DNA of 64,000 nt from Burkholderia sp. WSM2230 (GTDB lineage Bacteria; Pseudomonadota; Gammaproteobacteria; Burkholderiales; Burkholderiaceae). The notes under the pieces were generated by a model that was not told where the DNA came from, made no database searches, and was given only the letters and a program-made list of their open reading frames with translations. Position numbers and translations under genes: made by a program. Below are positions 11,056 through 20,164 of this stretch, piece after piece; position 1 is the first letter of the stretch; each line of letters starts with the position of its first letter. The stretch covers positions 248,157-312,156 of the forward strand of contig NZ_AXAJ01000006.1 in assembly GCF_000472445.1 (NCBI RefSeq). The letters are read 5' to 3'.

Positions 11056-12077
11056 TACAGCTCTCCTTGCTTGAGCGGGTGTTGCTGCGAGACTGACGTT
11101 CCATGCGGCAGCGCCGTGGCCGGCAACGCGGCCGGGCCAGCATGCGCGGGCAGGTCGCGCGCGCCCGACAATTCCGCGGACATGTGGCGCTCGGCGAGCA
11201 GCTTCAGCGCGAGCGTGACGAGCGCAAGCAGGGCCAGCACCGACGCCACGGCAAACGCCGCTGAGAAGTTGTATTCGTTATAGAGAATTTCGACGTGCAG
11301 CGGCATCGTGTCGGTCTGTCCGCGAATGTGGCCCGACACCACCGATACGGCGCCGAACTCGCCCATCGCCCGCGCGTTGCACAGAATCACGCCGTACAGC
11401 AGGCCCCATTTCACATTCGGCAGCGTGACGCGGCGGAAAATCTGCCAGCCGGACGCGCCCAGCACATGCGCGGCTTCTTCCTCGTCGTTGCCTTGTGCCT
11501 GCATGAGCGGAATCAGCTCGCGCGCGACGAACGGGAACGTGACGAAAATCGTCGCGAGCACGATACCGGGCACCGCGAAAATGATCTGCACGTTATGCGC
11601 CTGTAGCCATGGGCCGAACCACCCTTGCGCGCCGAACATCAACACGTAGATGAGCCCCGAGATCACCGGCGAAACGGAAAACGGCAGATCGATCAGTGTG
11701 GTCAAAAGCGCCTTGCCGCGAAACTCGAACTTGGCGATACACCACGAAGCCGCAAGACCGAACACCAGGTTGAGCGGCACCGCAATCGCCGCGGTGATTG
11801 CCGTGAGCTTGATGGCAGCGAGCGCATCCGGGTCCGCGAGCGACTCCAGATAGAAACCGAGCCCCTTGCTGAGCGCCTGATAAAACACGGCGACGAGCGG
11901 CACGACCAGAAAGAGCGCAAGAAACAGCAAGGCGATGCCGGTCAGGATCCAGCGCACGACGGCCGGCTCCGTGACTGGATCGGGCCGGCGCGCGACATTC
12001 AGCGGTGCGCGAGGAACCGCGGCGCGTGCCTCTACGGTGTCCGCGTTCCCGATGCTATTCACAGAATCGCGGCTCAT
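11055..12077 (-). CDS. cysW: Sulfate ABC transporter permease CysW
   Basis: One of two inner-membrane permease subunits for sulfate/thiosulfate import. The 340-residue protein starts at the ATG at 12077, which overlaps the cysT stop in an ATGA arrangement; the longer open frame upstream is cysT read out of phase. An N-terminal tail of about 40 residues precedes six hydrophobic segments, and the EAA loop ([19 protein letters not shown]) contacts CysA. A C-terminal Pro/Ala-rich tail of about 40 residues follows the last helix and is longer than usual. Confidence 0.95.
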   Translation of the reverse strand: MSRDSVNSIGNADTVEARAAVPRAPLNVARRPDPVTEPAVVRWILTGIALLFLALFLVVPLVAVFYQALSKGLGFYLESLADPDALAAIKLTAITAAIAVPLNLVFGLAASWCIAKFEFRGKALLTTLIDLPFSVSPVISGLIYVLMFGAQGWFGPWLQAHNVQIIFAVPGIVLATIFVTFPFVARELIPLMQAQGNDEEEAAHVLGASGWQIFRRVTLPNVKWGLLYGVILCNARAMGEFGAVSVVSGHIRGQTDTMPLHVEILYNEYNFSAAFAVASVLALLALVTLALKLLAERHMSAELSGARDLPAHAGPAALPATALPHGTSVSQQHPLKQGEL

Positions 12078-12979
12078 TGCGCACCTCCGCCAAGGCTCGC
12101 GACACTCGGCACGCTCGCTGCGGCCGGCGCCGGACCCGCGTTGCCGCGGCTCGTGCGGCGCTGCAGATACCACTGCAACGTGTTGATGAAAAGCAGCATC
12201 AGGAACGAGACGACGAGCATCACCACCGCCAGCGCCGTCGCGCCTGCGTAGTCGTACTGCTCGAGCTTCGTGATGATGAGGAGCGACGTGATCTCCGACT
12301 TCATCGGCACATTGCCGGCGATGAAGATGACCGAGCCGTATTCGCCCAATGCGCGCGCGAAGGCAAGCGCGAAACCGGTAAGCAGCGCCGGCAATACCGC
12401 GGGCAGCACCACGCGGCGAAAGGTCAGCCAGCGCGACGCGCCGAGGCAGGCCGCTGCCTCCTCCTGCTCGCGCTCGAACTCCTCGAGCACCGGTTGCACG
12501 GTGCGCACGACGAACGGCAAACCAATGAAGGTCAGCGCCACCAGCACGCCCACCGGCGTGAAGGCCACCTTCAGCCCGAGCGGTTCGAGGAACTGGCCGA
12601 TCCAGCCGTTGCCCGCATAGACCGCCGCGAGCGAGATGCCGGCCACCGACGTAGGCAGCGCGAACGGCAGATCGACCACGGCATCGACGATGCGCTTGAA
12701 TGGAAACCTGTAGCGCACGAGCACCCACGCGACAAGAAAACCGAACACCGCGTTGATCAGCGCGCCGCCGAGCGCCGAAAAGAAAGTCAGCCGGTAGGAC
12801 GCGAGCACGCGCGGCGAGCTGACCGCGCGTACGAACTGACTCCAGTCGAGGGTCGCCGTCTTCAGAAACGTCGCCGCGAGCGGGATCAGCACCACGAGGC
12901 TCAGATACGCCACTGTGATGCCCAGAGTCAGGCCAAAACCCGGCAATGCGCTCGGTTTTCGGAAGGTCAACGTGGTCAT
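12074..12979 (-). CDS. cysT: Sulfate ABC transporter permease CysT
   Basis: Partner permease to CysW (also called CysU). 301 residues with six membrane helices and the EAA loop [18 protein letters not shown] in the cytoplasm. Its stop overlaps the cysW start by 4 nt. It lies 147 bp downstream of sbp, with a Shine-Dalgarno-like AAAGAG before the ATG. Motifs, length and neighbours all agree. Confidence 0.95.
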   Translation of the reverse strand: MTTLTFRKPSALPGFGLTLGITVAYLSLVVLIPLAATFLKTATLDWSQFVRAVSSPRVLASYRLTFFSALGGALINAVFGFLVAWVLVRYRFPFKRIVDAVVDLPFALPTSVAGISLAAVYAGNGWIGQFLEPLGLKVAFTPVGVLVALTFIGLPFVVRTVQPVLEEFEREQEEAAACLGASRWLTFRRVVLPAVLPALLTGFALAFARALGEYGSVIFIAGNVPMKSEITSLLIITKLEQYDYAGATALAVVMLVVSFLMLLFINTLQWYLQRRTSRGNAGPAPAAASVPSVASLGGGAQ

Positions 12980-13126
12980 GCTCGTTACTCTTTCGGTTGA
13001 TGCTCGTGTTGCAGGCCGCCGGGTCCCGATCGGCCAAAAGCGCGCCAGCGGCGCGCTCCGGAACGACGCGCAACCGCGCGTCGCGTTGCCCTGCCCGCGC
13101 CGGCTGCGGCACGGGTAGCGGCAGTG

Positions 13127-14167
13127 TTACTGCGGCTGGTAGATCGAATCGAACACGCCGCCGTCGGCAAAATGTGTCTTCTGCGCGTTGGTCCAGCCGC
13201 CGAACGTATCGTCGACGGTGTACAGCTTCAGCTTCGGAAACTTCGCGGTCAGCTCGGCCGGCACCTTATTCGAGCGCGGACGGTAGAAGTTCTTCGCGGC
13301 AATTTCCTGACCCTGCTCGCTATAAAGAAAGTTCAGATAGGCCTCGGCAAGCTTGCGCGTGCCGTGCCTGTCCACCACCTTGTCCACCACCGCGACCGGC
13401 GGCTCGGCCAGAATGCTCACCGACGGCACCACGATCTCGAACTTGTCCGTGCCGAACTCCTTGACCGACAGGAACGCCTCGTTTTCCCACGCGATCAGCA
13501 CGTCGCCGATGCCGCGTTGCACGAAGCTGGTGGTCGCGCCGCGCGCGCCTGAATCGAGTACGCCGGCGTTCTTGTAGAGCTTCGCGACGAACTCCTTCGC
13601 CTTCTGATCGTTGCCGCCCGGCAGGTGCGCGGCATATGCCCACGCGGCGAGGTAATTCCAGCGCGCGCCGCCCGAGGTCTTCGGGTTCGGCGTGACGATC
13701 GACACGCCCGGCTTCGTCAGATCGTCCCAATCCTTGATGTGCTTGGGGTTGCCCTTGCGCACCAGAAACACGATGGTCGACGTGTACGGCGACGCGTTGT
13801 CCGGCAGGCGCTTCTGCCAGTTCCGGTCGATCAAGCCCTTGTTTGCGAGGGCGTCGATGTCATAGGCAAGCGCGAGCGTCACTACGTCGGCCTGCAGGCC
13901 GTCGAGCACCGAGCGGGCCTGCGCGCCGGAGCCGCCATGCGACTGCTTGAAGGTGACGCTCTCGCCGGTCTTCGCCTTCCATTCCTTGCCGAACGCCTGG
14001 TTCACATCCTGATAAAGCTCGCGCGTCGGGTCGTAAGAAACGTTTAGCAGCGTCGTGTCGGCCGCCTGCGCCTGGGAGATTGCGCCGAGCGCGGCTGCCG
14101 CGCCAAGGGCAAGCGCTGCAATGAGTGTCCGGGTCTTGCGAGTCCGCCCCGTGTTCCGATGGTTCAT
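13127..14167 (-). CDS. sbp: Periplasmic sulfate-binding protein
   Basis: Captures sulfate or thiosulfate in the periplasm and delivers it to CysTWA. The 346-residue precursor has a Sec signal peptide with a twin-basic start and a cleavage site after AISQAQA at about residue 36. The mature part begins with [16 protein letters not shown], the conserved opening of Sbp/CysP. The ligand segment [27 protein letters not shown] and the [13 protein letters not shown] motif are present. It is the first gene of the uptake operon. Confidence 0.96.
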   Translation of the reverse strand: MNHRNTGRTRKTRTLIAALALGAAAALGAISQAQAADTTLLNVSYDPTRELYQDVNQAFGKEWKAKTGESVTFKQSHGGSGAQARSVLDGLQADVVTLALAYDIDALANKGLIDRNWQKRLPDNASPYTSTIVFLVRKGNPKHIKDWDDLTKPGVSIVTPNPKTSGGARWNYLAAWAYAAHLPGGNDQKAKEFVAKLYKNAGVLDSGARGATTSFVQRGIGDVLIAWENEAFLSVKEFGTDKFEIVVPSVSILAEPPVAVVDKVVDRHGTRKLAEAYLNFLYSEQGQEIAAKNFYRPRSNKVPAELTAKFPKLKLYTVDDTFGGWTNAQKTHFADGGVFDSIYQPQ

Positions 14168-14434
14168 GCCAGTTCTCCGCGTGTTGGTCCGCTGAAACAG
14201 CGAATGATGTTGTTCTGCGTCGGGTCACGTGCACATGAGCGCGACTGGGAGGCCAGTCTATCGAAGGGGTTTCATCATTAAAAATAATGTTTGCTCATTT
14301 TTTAATACGCAAAAGTGGTAATGACAGCCAGATAAGGCGTTGCGGCGCGAAAAGGGATGCCAAAGCGCCGCTTGCCGATGCTGTAGCGCGGTGCGTCGAC
14401 GCAAACTTAAAGTAAAGCTTGAATTGCGCCGGAT
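14168..14434. promoter_or_regulatory. AT-rich divergent control region between sbp and lexA
   Basis: The stretch 14270-14330 is clearly more AT-rich than its surroundings, as expected for a CysB-dependent sbp promoter. It contains the inverted repeat CATTA (14276-14280) and TAATG (14285-14289). CysB sites are too degenerate to assign by eye. Toward lexA, TTGAAT at 14419-14424 with TAAAAA at 14441-14446 is a plausible promoter overlapped by the first LexA box. Confidence 0.45.
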
Positions 14435-14435
14435 A

Positions 14436-14451
14436 CTGTATAAAAATACAG
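14436..14451 (+). promoter_or_regulatory. LexA box 1 upstream of lexA
   Basis: A perfect CTGT-N8-ACAG site with an AT-rich core, matching the proteobacterial SOS box. It overlaps the probable -10 region of the lexA promoter, so LexA binding would block its own transcription. Confidence 0.95.
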
Positions 14452-14455
14452 CCAC

Positions 14456-14471
14456 CTGTTCATCCATACAG
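14456..14471 (+). promoter_or_regulatory. LexA box 2 upstream of lexA
   Basis: A second CTGT-N8-ACAG site exactly 20 bp downstream of the first, ending 8 bp before the lexA ATG. The core is less AT-rich. The spacing of about two helical turns places both sites on the same face and suggests cooperative binding by two LexA dimers. Confidence 0.92.
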
Positions 14472-14478
14472 TGGCGCC

Positions 14479-15138
14479 ATGACCAAACTCACCGCACGAC
14501 AGCAGCAGGTCTTCGATCTGATCCGCCGGGCCATCGAACGCACCGGCTTTCCGCCAACCCGCGCGGAAATTGCGGCCGAACTCGGCTTCAGCTCCGCCAA
14601 CTCGGCCGAAGAGCATCTGCGGGCATTGGCCCGCAAGGGCGTGATCGAGCTCGCGGCGGGTGCGTCGCGCGGCATCCGGCTGGTGCCTCAGGAATTCGGC
14701 CAGGAGGGCGGGCAGCATCAGTTCACGTTGCCGCATCCAGCCCTCATGCAGTTGTCGCTGCCGCTCGTCGGCCGGGTCGCGGCGGGCAGTCCGATCCTCG
14801 CTCAGGAACATATCGCCCAGCACTACGCGTGCGATCCCGCGCTGTTCTCGAGCAAGCCCGACTACCTGCTGAAGGTGCGGGGGCTTTCCATGCGCGACGC
14901 GGGCATTTTCGACGGCGACCTGCTCGCGGTGCAAAAGCGAAGCGAGGCGAAAGACGGCCAGATCATCATTGCCCGACTCGGCGACGACGTCACGGTCAAG
15001 CGTCTGAAGCGCCGGCCCAACGGTATCGAGCTGATTGCCGAGAATCCCGATTACGAAAACATCTTCGTCGAGACAGGCAGTGCGGATTTCGCGCTGGAAG
15101 GCATCGCTGTGGGGCTGATTCGCCCCGGCGAGTTCTGA
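14479..15138 (+). CDS. lexA: SOS repressor LexA
   Basis: Represses the DNA-damage regulon and cleaves itself when RecA is active. 219 residues: an N-terminal winged helix ([20 protein letters not shown]) and a C-terminal peptidase domain. The self-cleavage bond is Ala102-Gly103 in GRVAAGSP; the catalytic dyad is Ser137 (RGLSMRDAG) and Lys174 (VTVKRLKR). An insert in the linker makes it somewhat longer than the 202-residue E. coli protein. The ATG at 14479, immediately after the tandem boxes, is preferred over a frame opening at 14419. Confidence 0.97.
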   Translation: MTKLTARQQQVFDLIRRAIERTGFPPTRAEIAAELGFSSANSAEEHLRALARKGVIELAAGASRGIRLVPQEFGQEGGQHQFTLPHPALMQLSLPLVGRVAAGSPILAQEHIAQHYACDPALFSSKPDYLLKVRGLSMRDAGIFDGDLLAVQKRSEAKDGQIIIARLGDDVTVKRLKRRPNGIELIAENPDYENIFVETGSADFALEGIAVGLIRPGEF

Positions 15139-15243
15139 TAGCACGCGCGCCGCCGGGCTGGTCGTTTTGCGGCAATACCGTACACCCGCCCTCGCCTGCC
15201 ACCGACTAACGCAGCACTCACATTGAATCGCCCGGAGAGCCTT

Positions 15244-15636
15244 ATGGAACGCCTTGCCCGTCTGTTGCCGTTTCGCCAGTTCGGCCGTCTGCGCCATCTG
15301 CGCAAGCTGGTGCCTTGCTCACTGATCGAAGCATCCGCGGCCACCACTGCGTCGCTGTTCGATTCGCCGGCGAGCGGCTCCGATGTGCATGCTGCGTTGT
15401 CGTTCTCGCTGCCGTCCTCACTGCCGGCCTCACTGCCCTCGTCCCTGCCAGCATTTGCGCGCGTGTCGCTGAATTCGGGGCTCAATATGGCAGAGCCGGC
15501 GCGTCGCGCGCCGGTGCGGGTCTATCATGGACCGTCGCGGCTCATCATGGTCGGCACCATGGACGCGGTGTGCAGAATGATCGACCGTTGCATCGCCGAC
15601 GAAACCAACGTTCAGGGCGCGGTGTTCGAGGCTTGA
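15244..15636 (+). CDS. Hypothetical protein downstream of lexA
   Basis: A 130-residue protein I do not recognise. A basic N-terminal part (ERLARLLPFRQFGRLRHLRK) is followed by a Ser/Leu/Pro/Ala repeat segment (SLPSSLPASLPSS, residues about 54-68) and a more conserved-looking C-terminal part (VYHGPSRLIMVGTMDAVCRM, then a short helical end). GGAG at 15233-15236 supports the ATG at 15244. It starts 106 bp after lexA with no terminator visible between, so it may be co-transcribed and SOS-induced; a SulA-like role is possible by position but no SulA motif is seen. Confidence 0.6.
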   Translation: MERLARLLPFRQFGRLRHLRKLVPCSLIEASAATTASLFDSPASGSDVHAALSFSLPSSLPASLPSSLPAFARVSLNSGLNMAEPARRAPVRVYHGPSRLIMVGTMDAVCRMIDRCIADETNVQGAVFEA

Positions 15637-15795
15637 GAGTTGGCAGGTGTGAACGAGCGTCGCGGGAAACGTCGCGCATTCAAGCTGTTGCCATGTGCAT
15701 TGCGACGCTCATTGCGTCGCTCCCTGCAACGAAGGGGATCGTTTCAGCGCCACGCCGGTCAACCTTAGACCAGACCTCATGGAGAATTCCGGCCG

Positions 15796-16479
15796 ATGGC
15801 AGTTTCAACACGCAAGACGCGCGGCGTCCGTCCGCTTATCGTCACGCTCCTCGTTATCGCGGTGATTGCAGGCTTGGGCTTCGAGTATGCGTCGCCCTAT
15901 ATCGCACTCAATAACCTAAAACGCGCCGCCGACGCGCGAGACGCGCAAACCGTCAATCAGTACGTCGATTTCCCCGCGTTGCGCGAAAGCCTGAAGCAGC
16001 AGGTCACGAGTCTGCTGACGCGGCGCCTCGACTCGCACGGAAACGGCAATCCTCTGGCGGCGATTGGCGCGATGATCGGCGTGGCATTGATTGGCCCGCT
16101 AGTCGACGCCTATGCGACGCCAGATGGCGTGGCCGCTTTGCTCAACGGCATGCCGCCGCGCGGCGAACCCGGCGAGCGGCCGCCCGCGCCGCAGGCCGCG
16201 AACAATCCGGCTGCGGAAAACGGGCCTGCCTCCGCATCGCCCGGTACGCCAAATCATGCGGATCAAAGCGCCGGCAACAGCGCAAACCCCGGTGCCTCCG
16301 GCAACACGGGCCGCAGCGCCGCGCCACCACAGCCGCCGCAAACCACGGCCGGCTATCGCGGCCTCAACGAGTTCGCCGTCACGTACCAGCACGGCGCGGG
16401 CGACGCGCGTTACTCTGCGATCTTCCTACGCGAAGGCCTCTTCACGTGGAAGCTGGCCGCAGTCAATCTGAACGAGTGA
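15796..16479 (+). CDS. DUF2939-type membrane-anchored protein
   Basis: A 227-residue protein with one N-terminal membrane helix (about residues 13-33), then an exported helical domain (YIALNNLKRAADARDAQTVNQYVDFPALRESL) typical of DUF2939. A Pro/Ala/Asn/Gly-rich low-complexity stretch at about 120-175 separates this from a short C-terminal beta-rich segment (YSAIFLREGLFTWKLAAVNL). Function unknown. Preceded by GGAG and apparently monocistronic. Confidence 0.75.
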   Translation: MAVSTRKTRGVRPLIVTLLVIAVIAGLGFEYASPYIALNNLKRAADARDAQTVNQYVDFPALRESLKQQVTSLLTRRLDSHGNGNPLAAIGAMIGVALIGPLVDAYATPDGVAALLNGMPPRGEPGERPPAPQAANNPAAENGPASASPGTPNHADQSAGNSANPGASGNTGRSAAPPQPPQTTAGYRGLNEFAVTYQHGAGDARYSAIFLREGLFTWKLAAVNLNE

Positions 16480-16525
16480 CGAGCGCGGCCCGGGCGTGGT
16501 GAGTTCGCCAGGCTGGGCGGCTCGC

Positions 16526-16990
16526 TCAGGCTGCCTCTTGCTGCTGCTCCTGCGCGGAAGAACACGCGACCAGAATGCTGCACGACACGCGGTCAAGCAG
16601 CGGTGTGTTGCCCGCGCCCATCCACCAGCGGGACAAGCCGGTGCGGCAGCGGTGCCCGACCACCACCAGATCCACACGTAGTTCGTTGGCCAGATTGGCG
16701 ATCTCGTCGATCGGATGGCCGAACGCAAAGTGCCCTTGCGCCTTCACGCCGCGCTCCGTCAGCCAGTCCACGCCTTCTTGCAGAATGTCCCGCGCGGTCT
16801 TTTCGAAGCTGCCGCAAGCGACGTCGGTCAGCAGGCCCGCGCTTTGCGCGATGCTCGAGCGCATGTCCACTACCGAGAGCAGATGCGTTTCCGCTTTGAG
16901 ATCCAACGCAAGATCGGCGCCGCAACGTAGCGCTTTGCGGCCTTCACGCGAGCCGTCGTAGCACAGCAGGATTTTCTGGTAGCTCGCCAT
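16526..16990 (-). CDS. Universal stress protein, UspA family
   Basis: A 154-residue cytoplasmic Usp-fold protein opening with YQKILLCYDGSREGRKAL, the conserved first strand and helix. The nucleotide-binding G-2x-G-9x-G(S/T) motif is degenerate here (VVGHRCRTGLSRWWMGAGNT), so ATP binding is uncertain. The start at 16990 is preferred because residues upstream in the same frame do not fit the fold and a GGGGAAAA stretch lies just upstream. Convergent with the DUF2939 gene. Confidence 0.88.
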   Translation of the reverse strand: MASYQKILLCYDGSREGRKALRCGADLALDLKAETHLLSVVDMRSSIAQSAGLLTDVACGSFEKTARDILQEGVDWLTERGVKAQGHFAFGHPIDEIANLANELRVDLVVVGHRCRTGLSRWWMGAGNTPLLDRVSCSILVACSSAQEQQQEAA

Positions 16991-17264
16991 CGTTTTCCCC
17001 TTTCCGCACAAGCGCGGTCTAGTCAATCATGGTGCGCCGCAATTCAGCTTGCAAGGGATGGAAAACGCTAAGTGCGATTCCCGTTTGCCCCTGCCTTGTG
17101 CATACGGGGCGCGCGCCATGGCGGCAGCGTCGGCGGCGCTCTTGCGGCGGTGCAAGAAGCGGCTTTGCCAGCGTGGTGGGCGCGCCAACAGTTCCCGGCC
17201 GATGGCCTAGAATGAGCAGCCTTCCCGGTCATTTGCGCCTTTTCCCGGAGCCTCGATTTCACCC

Positions 17265-18179
17265 ATGCCTGACGCCGCGATCGAATTTCACCGAGTCGAA
17301 AAAAGCTACGGCGACAAGAAGGTTGTCGACGGACTGTCGTTTCATGTCGACACCGGCGAATGTTTCGGCCTTCTCGGACCAAACGGGGCGGGCAAGACCA
17401 CCACGTTGCGCATGCTGCTGGGCATCGCCGCGCCGGACGCCGGTGCGATCCATCTGTGCGGCGAGCCGATTCCTGGACGGGCGCGCCTCGCGCGGGCACG
17501 CGTCGGAGTGGTGCCGCAGTTCGACAACCTCGATCCGGACTTCACCGTCCGCGAGAACCTGCTGGTGTTCGGACGGTATTTCGGGTTGAGCGGCGCGCAA
17601 TGCCGGGCGATGGTGCCGTCGCTGCTGGAATTCGCGCGCCTCGAAAGCAAAGCGGACGCGCGCGTGAGCGAACTGTCGGGCGGCATGAAGCGGCGCCTCA
17701 CGCTCGCGCGGGCGCTCGTCAACGATCCCGACGTGCTGATCATGGACGAGCCGACTACCGGTCTTGACCCGCAGGCGCGGCATCTGATCTGGGAGCGGCT
17801 GCGTTCGCTGCTGGGGCGCGGCAAGACGATCCTGCTGACCACGCATTTCATGGAGGAAGCCGAGCGGCTATGCGACCGGCTGTGCGTGATCGAGGAAGGA
17901 CGCAAGATTGCGGAAGGCGCGCCGCGCGCGCTGATCGAATCGGAAATCGGCTGCGACGTGATCGAGGTTTTCGGCCCTGATCCGCTCGCGTTGCGCGACG
18001 AACTCGCGCCGCTAGCGCAGCGCACGGAGATCAGCGGCGAAACGCTTTTCTGTTATGTGAACGACGCCGGGCCGGTGCATGCGCGGCTAAAGCAACGCAC
18101 GGATCTGCGTTATCTGCACCGCCCCGCGAACCTGGAGGATGTGTTCCTGCGGTTGACGGGGCGCGAGATGCAGGACTGA
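17265..18179 (+). CDS. NodI-type ABC exporter ATP-binding protein
   Basis: ATPase of an ABC-2 exporter. 304 residues with Walker [15 protein letters not shown], signature [16 protein letters not shown], Walker [15 protein letters not shown] and the switch His in [11 protein letters not shown]. The C-terminal extension after residue about 215 is as in NodI. It pairs with the permease starting 247 bp downstream. NodI/NodJ-like pairs are widespread in Burkholderiales without any nodulation role, and no nodABC is present here; the substrate is unknown. Confidence 0.88.
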   Translation: MPDAAIEFHRVEKSYGDKKVVDGLSFHVDTGECFGLLGPNGAGKTTTLRMLLGIAAPDAGAIHLCGEPIPGRARLARARVGVVPQFDNLDPDFTVRENLLVFGRYFGLSGAQCRAMVPSLLEFARLESKADARVSELSGGMKRRLTLARALVNDPDVLIMDEPTTGLDPQARHLIWERLRSLLGRGKTILLTTHFMEEAERLCDRLCVIEEGRKIAEGAPRALIESEIGCDVIEVFGPDPLALRDELAPLAQRTEISGETLFCYVNDAGPVHARLKQRTDLRYLHRPANLEDVFLRLTGREMQD

Positions 18180-18303
18180 GAGCGCTCCGCGCTGCGCCAA
18201 CGACTGCGACTGGCAGGCAGTGCACGAGGCAGTGCACCCGACGCTACATGCGGCACCGTACCCGACGGTGGACGAGATGCCGCACGGGACGTCTCAAAAG
18301 ATA

Positions 18304-18387
18304 CTGCACGAGACGTTGCACGAAGCACTGCACGAGACACGGCATAAGACACTGCGCGCGACGTTGCACAAGACACTGCACGACATA
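18304..18387. repeat. Degenerate 12-bp tandem repeat between the NodI- and NodJ-like genes
   Basis: Seven consecutive 12-bp units close to ctgcacgagacg begin at 18304; more degenerate copies extend back to about 18212. The array fills most of the 246-bp gap between the two transporter genes. It is open in one frame (Leu-His-Glu-Thr repeats) but lacks a ribosome binding site and is probably not translated. Confidence 0.85.
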
Positions 18388-18425
18388 CCGCCCGAAACAC
18401 CACTCCAAACACCCGCGAGACTCGC

Positions 18426-19253
18426 ATGGACGCACGCACCTACCGAAGCAACGAAGCCACGCCGCCCAGGCAGGCGCCGCTCGCCGCCCTGCCCGCGAAC
18501 GCCGTCAACTGGATCGCGGTGTGGCGCCGCAACTATCTGGTGTGGAAGAAGCTTGCGCTTGCCTCGATGTTCGGCAATCTCGCCGATCCGATGATCTATC
18601 TGTTCGGCCTGGGTTTCGGCTTGGGACTGATGGTCGGGCGCGTCGACGGCGTGTCGTATATCGCGTTCCTCGCCGCCGGCACGGTGGCTTCGAGCGTGAT
18701 GATGTCGGCGAGCTTCGAGTCCATGTATTCCGGCTTCTCGCGCATGCACGTGCAGCGCACGTGGGAAGCCATCATGCACACACCGTTGACGCTCGGTGAT
18801 ATCGTGCTCGGCGAAGTGATCTGGGCGGCCAGCAAGTCGGTGCTTTCGGGCGCCGCAATCATGCTGGTGGCGGGCGCGCTCGGCTACGCCAGTTTTCCGT
18901 CGATGCTGCTGGCGCTGCCCGTCATCGTGCTGACGGGACTTGCGTTTGCCAGTGTCGCGATGGTCGTGACCGCGCTCGCGCCGTCGTACGACTTTTTCAT
19001 GTTTTATCAGACGCTGGTGCTGACGCCGATGTTGCTGCTCTCCGGCGTGTTTTTCCCGATCTCGCAGTTGCCCGCCGCCGCGCGCGGCGCCGCCGAAGCA
19101 CTGCCTTTGGCACACGCCGTCGATCTGATCCGGCCGGCGATGCTGGCGCGGCCGCTGGAAAACGCCGCAGGACATGCCGCGATACTGGCGGCTTATGCAG
19201 TAGGCGGGTTTATTGTTTCGGCCGTGCTGTTCCGGCGCAGGATGATGAAGTAG
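18426..19253 (+). CDS. NodJ-type ABC-2 exporter permease
   Basis: A 275-residue inner-membrane protein with about six hydrophobic segments and the ABC-2 signature near the C-terminus ([20 protein letters not shown]). The soluble N-terminus ([20 protein letters not shown]) matches NodJ. It presumably forms a homodimeric channel driven by the NodI-like ATPase upstream. The large, repeat-filled gap between the two genes is unusual because nodI and nodJ homologues generally overlap or nearly so. Confidence 0.87.
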   Translation: MDARTYRSNEATPPRQAPLAALPANAVNWIAVWRRNYLVWKKLALASMFGNLADPMIYLFGLGFGLGLMVGRVDGVSYIAFLAAGTVASSVMMSASFESMYSGFSRMHVQRTWEAIMHTPLTLGDIVLGEVIWAASKSVLSGAAIMLVAGALGYASFPSMLLALPVIVLTGLAFASVAMVVTALAPSYDFFMFYQTLVLTPMLLLSGVFFPISQLPAAARGAAEALPLAHAVDLIRPAMLARPLENAAGHAAILAAYAVGGFIVSAVLFRRRMMK

Positions 19254-19323
19254 CTGACATCTTCGCGGGCGCTGGGCCGAGGCGGCCAGCGCCCGCGCGC
19301 GAAACTGTGCGACCGCTGCTGGC

Positions 19324-19746
19324 TCAGTCCTCGTCGTCGGTCCACGGAATGTCGACGTCTGAGATGAACGCGACGGTCGCAAACGGGCCGCCTTCGTGAC
19401 GCCCAATTTTGCCGTCGGCACGCTGCCATTCGACGCGGAACATGGTGCCGGGGTCGTCGGCGATCAAGCGCACGGTGCGGATCTCGTCGGGGTCGGCGTC
19501 TTCGACGGGACCGTCGAGCGATATCTGCAGCTCTTGCGGCCAGAGGCCGTCAGCGGGATCGTAAATCTTGTCGCCGTCCGGGATCAGCGTGAAGGCTTCC
19601 ACGCCGATGGTTGCCGAGGCATCCACGATCATTTTGGCCAACGCGCGCAGCAACGCGGTAGCCCGCGCCGAATTCGCCTGACGGATTGCAAGGTCCCCGC
19701 GCGTCAGCGCCTGCTCGAGTTTTGGGTTTGTTTTCTGTTGCGCCAT
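19324..19746 (-). CDS. Conserved-looking hypothetical protein
   Basis: A 140-residue soluble acidic protein with no signal peptide or membrane helix. The N-terminal half is helical (LEQALTRGDLAIRQANSARATALLRALAKMI); the C-terminal half is beta-rich and ends in a run of acidic residues (DVDIPWTDDED). I do not recognise the family. Base composition and codon use match the neighbours, and AGGAC lies upstream of the ATG, so the gene is probably real. Convergent with the NodJ-like gene. Confidence 0.65.
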   Translation of the reverse strand: MAQQKTNPKLEQALTRGDLAIRQANSARATALLRALAKMIVDASATIGVEAFTLIPDGDKIYDPADGLWPQELQISLDGPVEDADPDEIRTVRLIADDPGTMFRVEWQRADGKIGRHEGGPFATVAFISDVDIPWTDDED

Positions 19747-20164
19747 TCGATGTCCTGGGTCCTATCGCTGTGTTGTACAGCGCGGCGGACAAGCCGCCGC
19801 CGCTGCCGTTTTTGGGCTGCATCGTACCATTCAGGCGCGCCGGTCAACGCCATGACGCGCGCGGCGTGGACGGCGGGAACGGCACGAGTGGCGAAGCCCG
19901 CCCTGCTCACCACAGTTTAGGTCGTGATTTGCCGACAGGCAGGCACATTTGCCTTTCGTTGCAAGTAGGGGCCGCTTGCTGGTGCTTGCTGGGTGCCTGG
20001 TGGCCGCTTGCTGGCGGCTCCTTGCCCGCTTCCTGCCAGATTCCTGCCGGCTTCCTGCCCGTCTCTTGCCCTTTTCTCCTGCCCGTCTCTTGCCCTTTTC
20101 TCTTGCCCGTTTCGCGCCCGCTTCCTGCCCGTTTCCTGCCGGCTTCCCGGTACGTCCCGGCCGC
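19747..20164. repeat. Noncoding spacer with imperfect cttcctgcc / cttttctc repeats
   Basis: From about 19970 to 20150 the sequence is an imperfect array of pyrimidine-rich blocks. A unit of about 24 bp (gcccgtctcttgcccttttc plus a short end) occurs twice around 20058-20105, with single cttcctgccc blocks on both sides and cttgctgg blocks at 19975-20025. Strand asymmetry is strong (C+T-rich top strand). No gene is seen. Confidence 0.7.

Noticed and set aside
11055-13112. One 685-codon minus-strand frame covering cysW and the region of cysT
   Set aside because: The upstream part is cysT read out of phase. cysW begins at 12077 with an ATGA overlap, and cysT has its own complete frame.
18220-18594. 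Open frame encoding Leu-His-Glu-Thr repeats between the NodI- and NodJ-like genes
   Set aside because: It is translation of a 12-bp repeat, has no ribosome site and runs out of phase into the permease gene.
17265-19253. NodI/NodJ as evidence for a nodulation locus
   Set aside because: No nodABC or nod-box-like context is present, and such exporter pairs are common in non-nodulating Burkholderiales.
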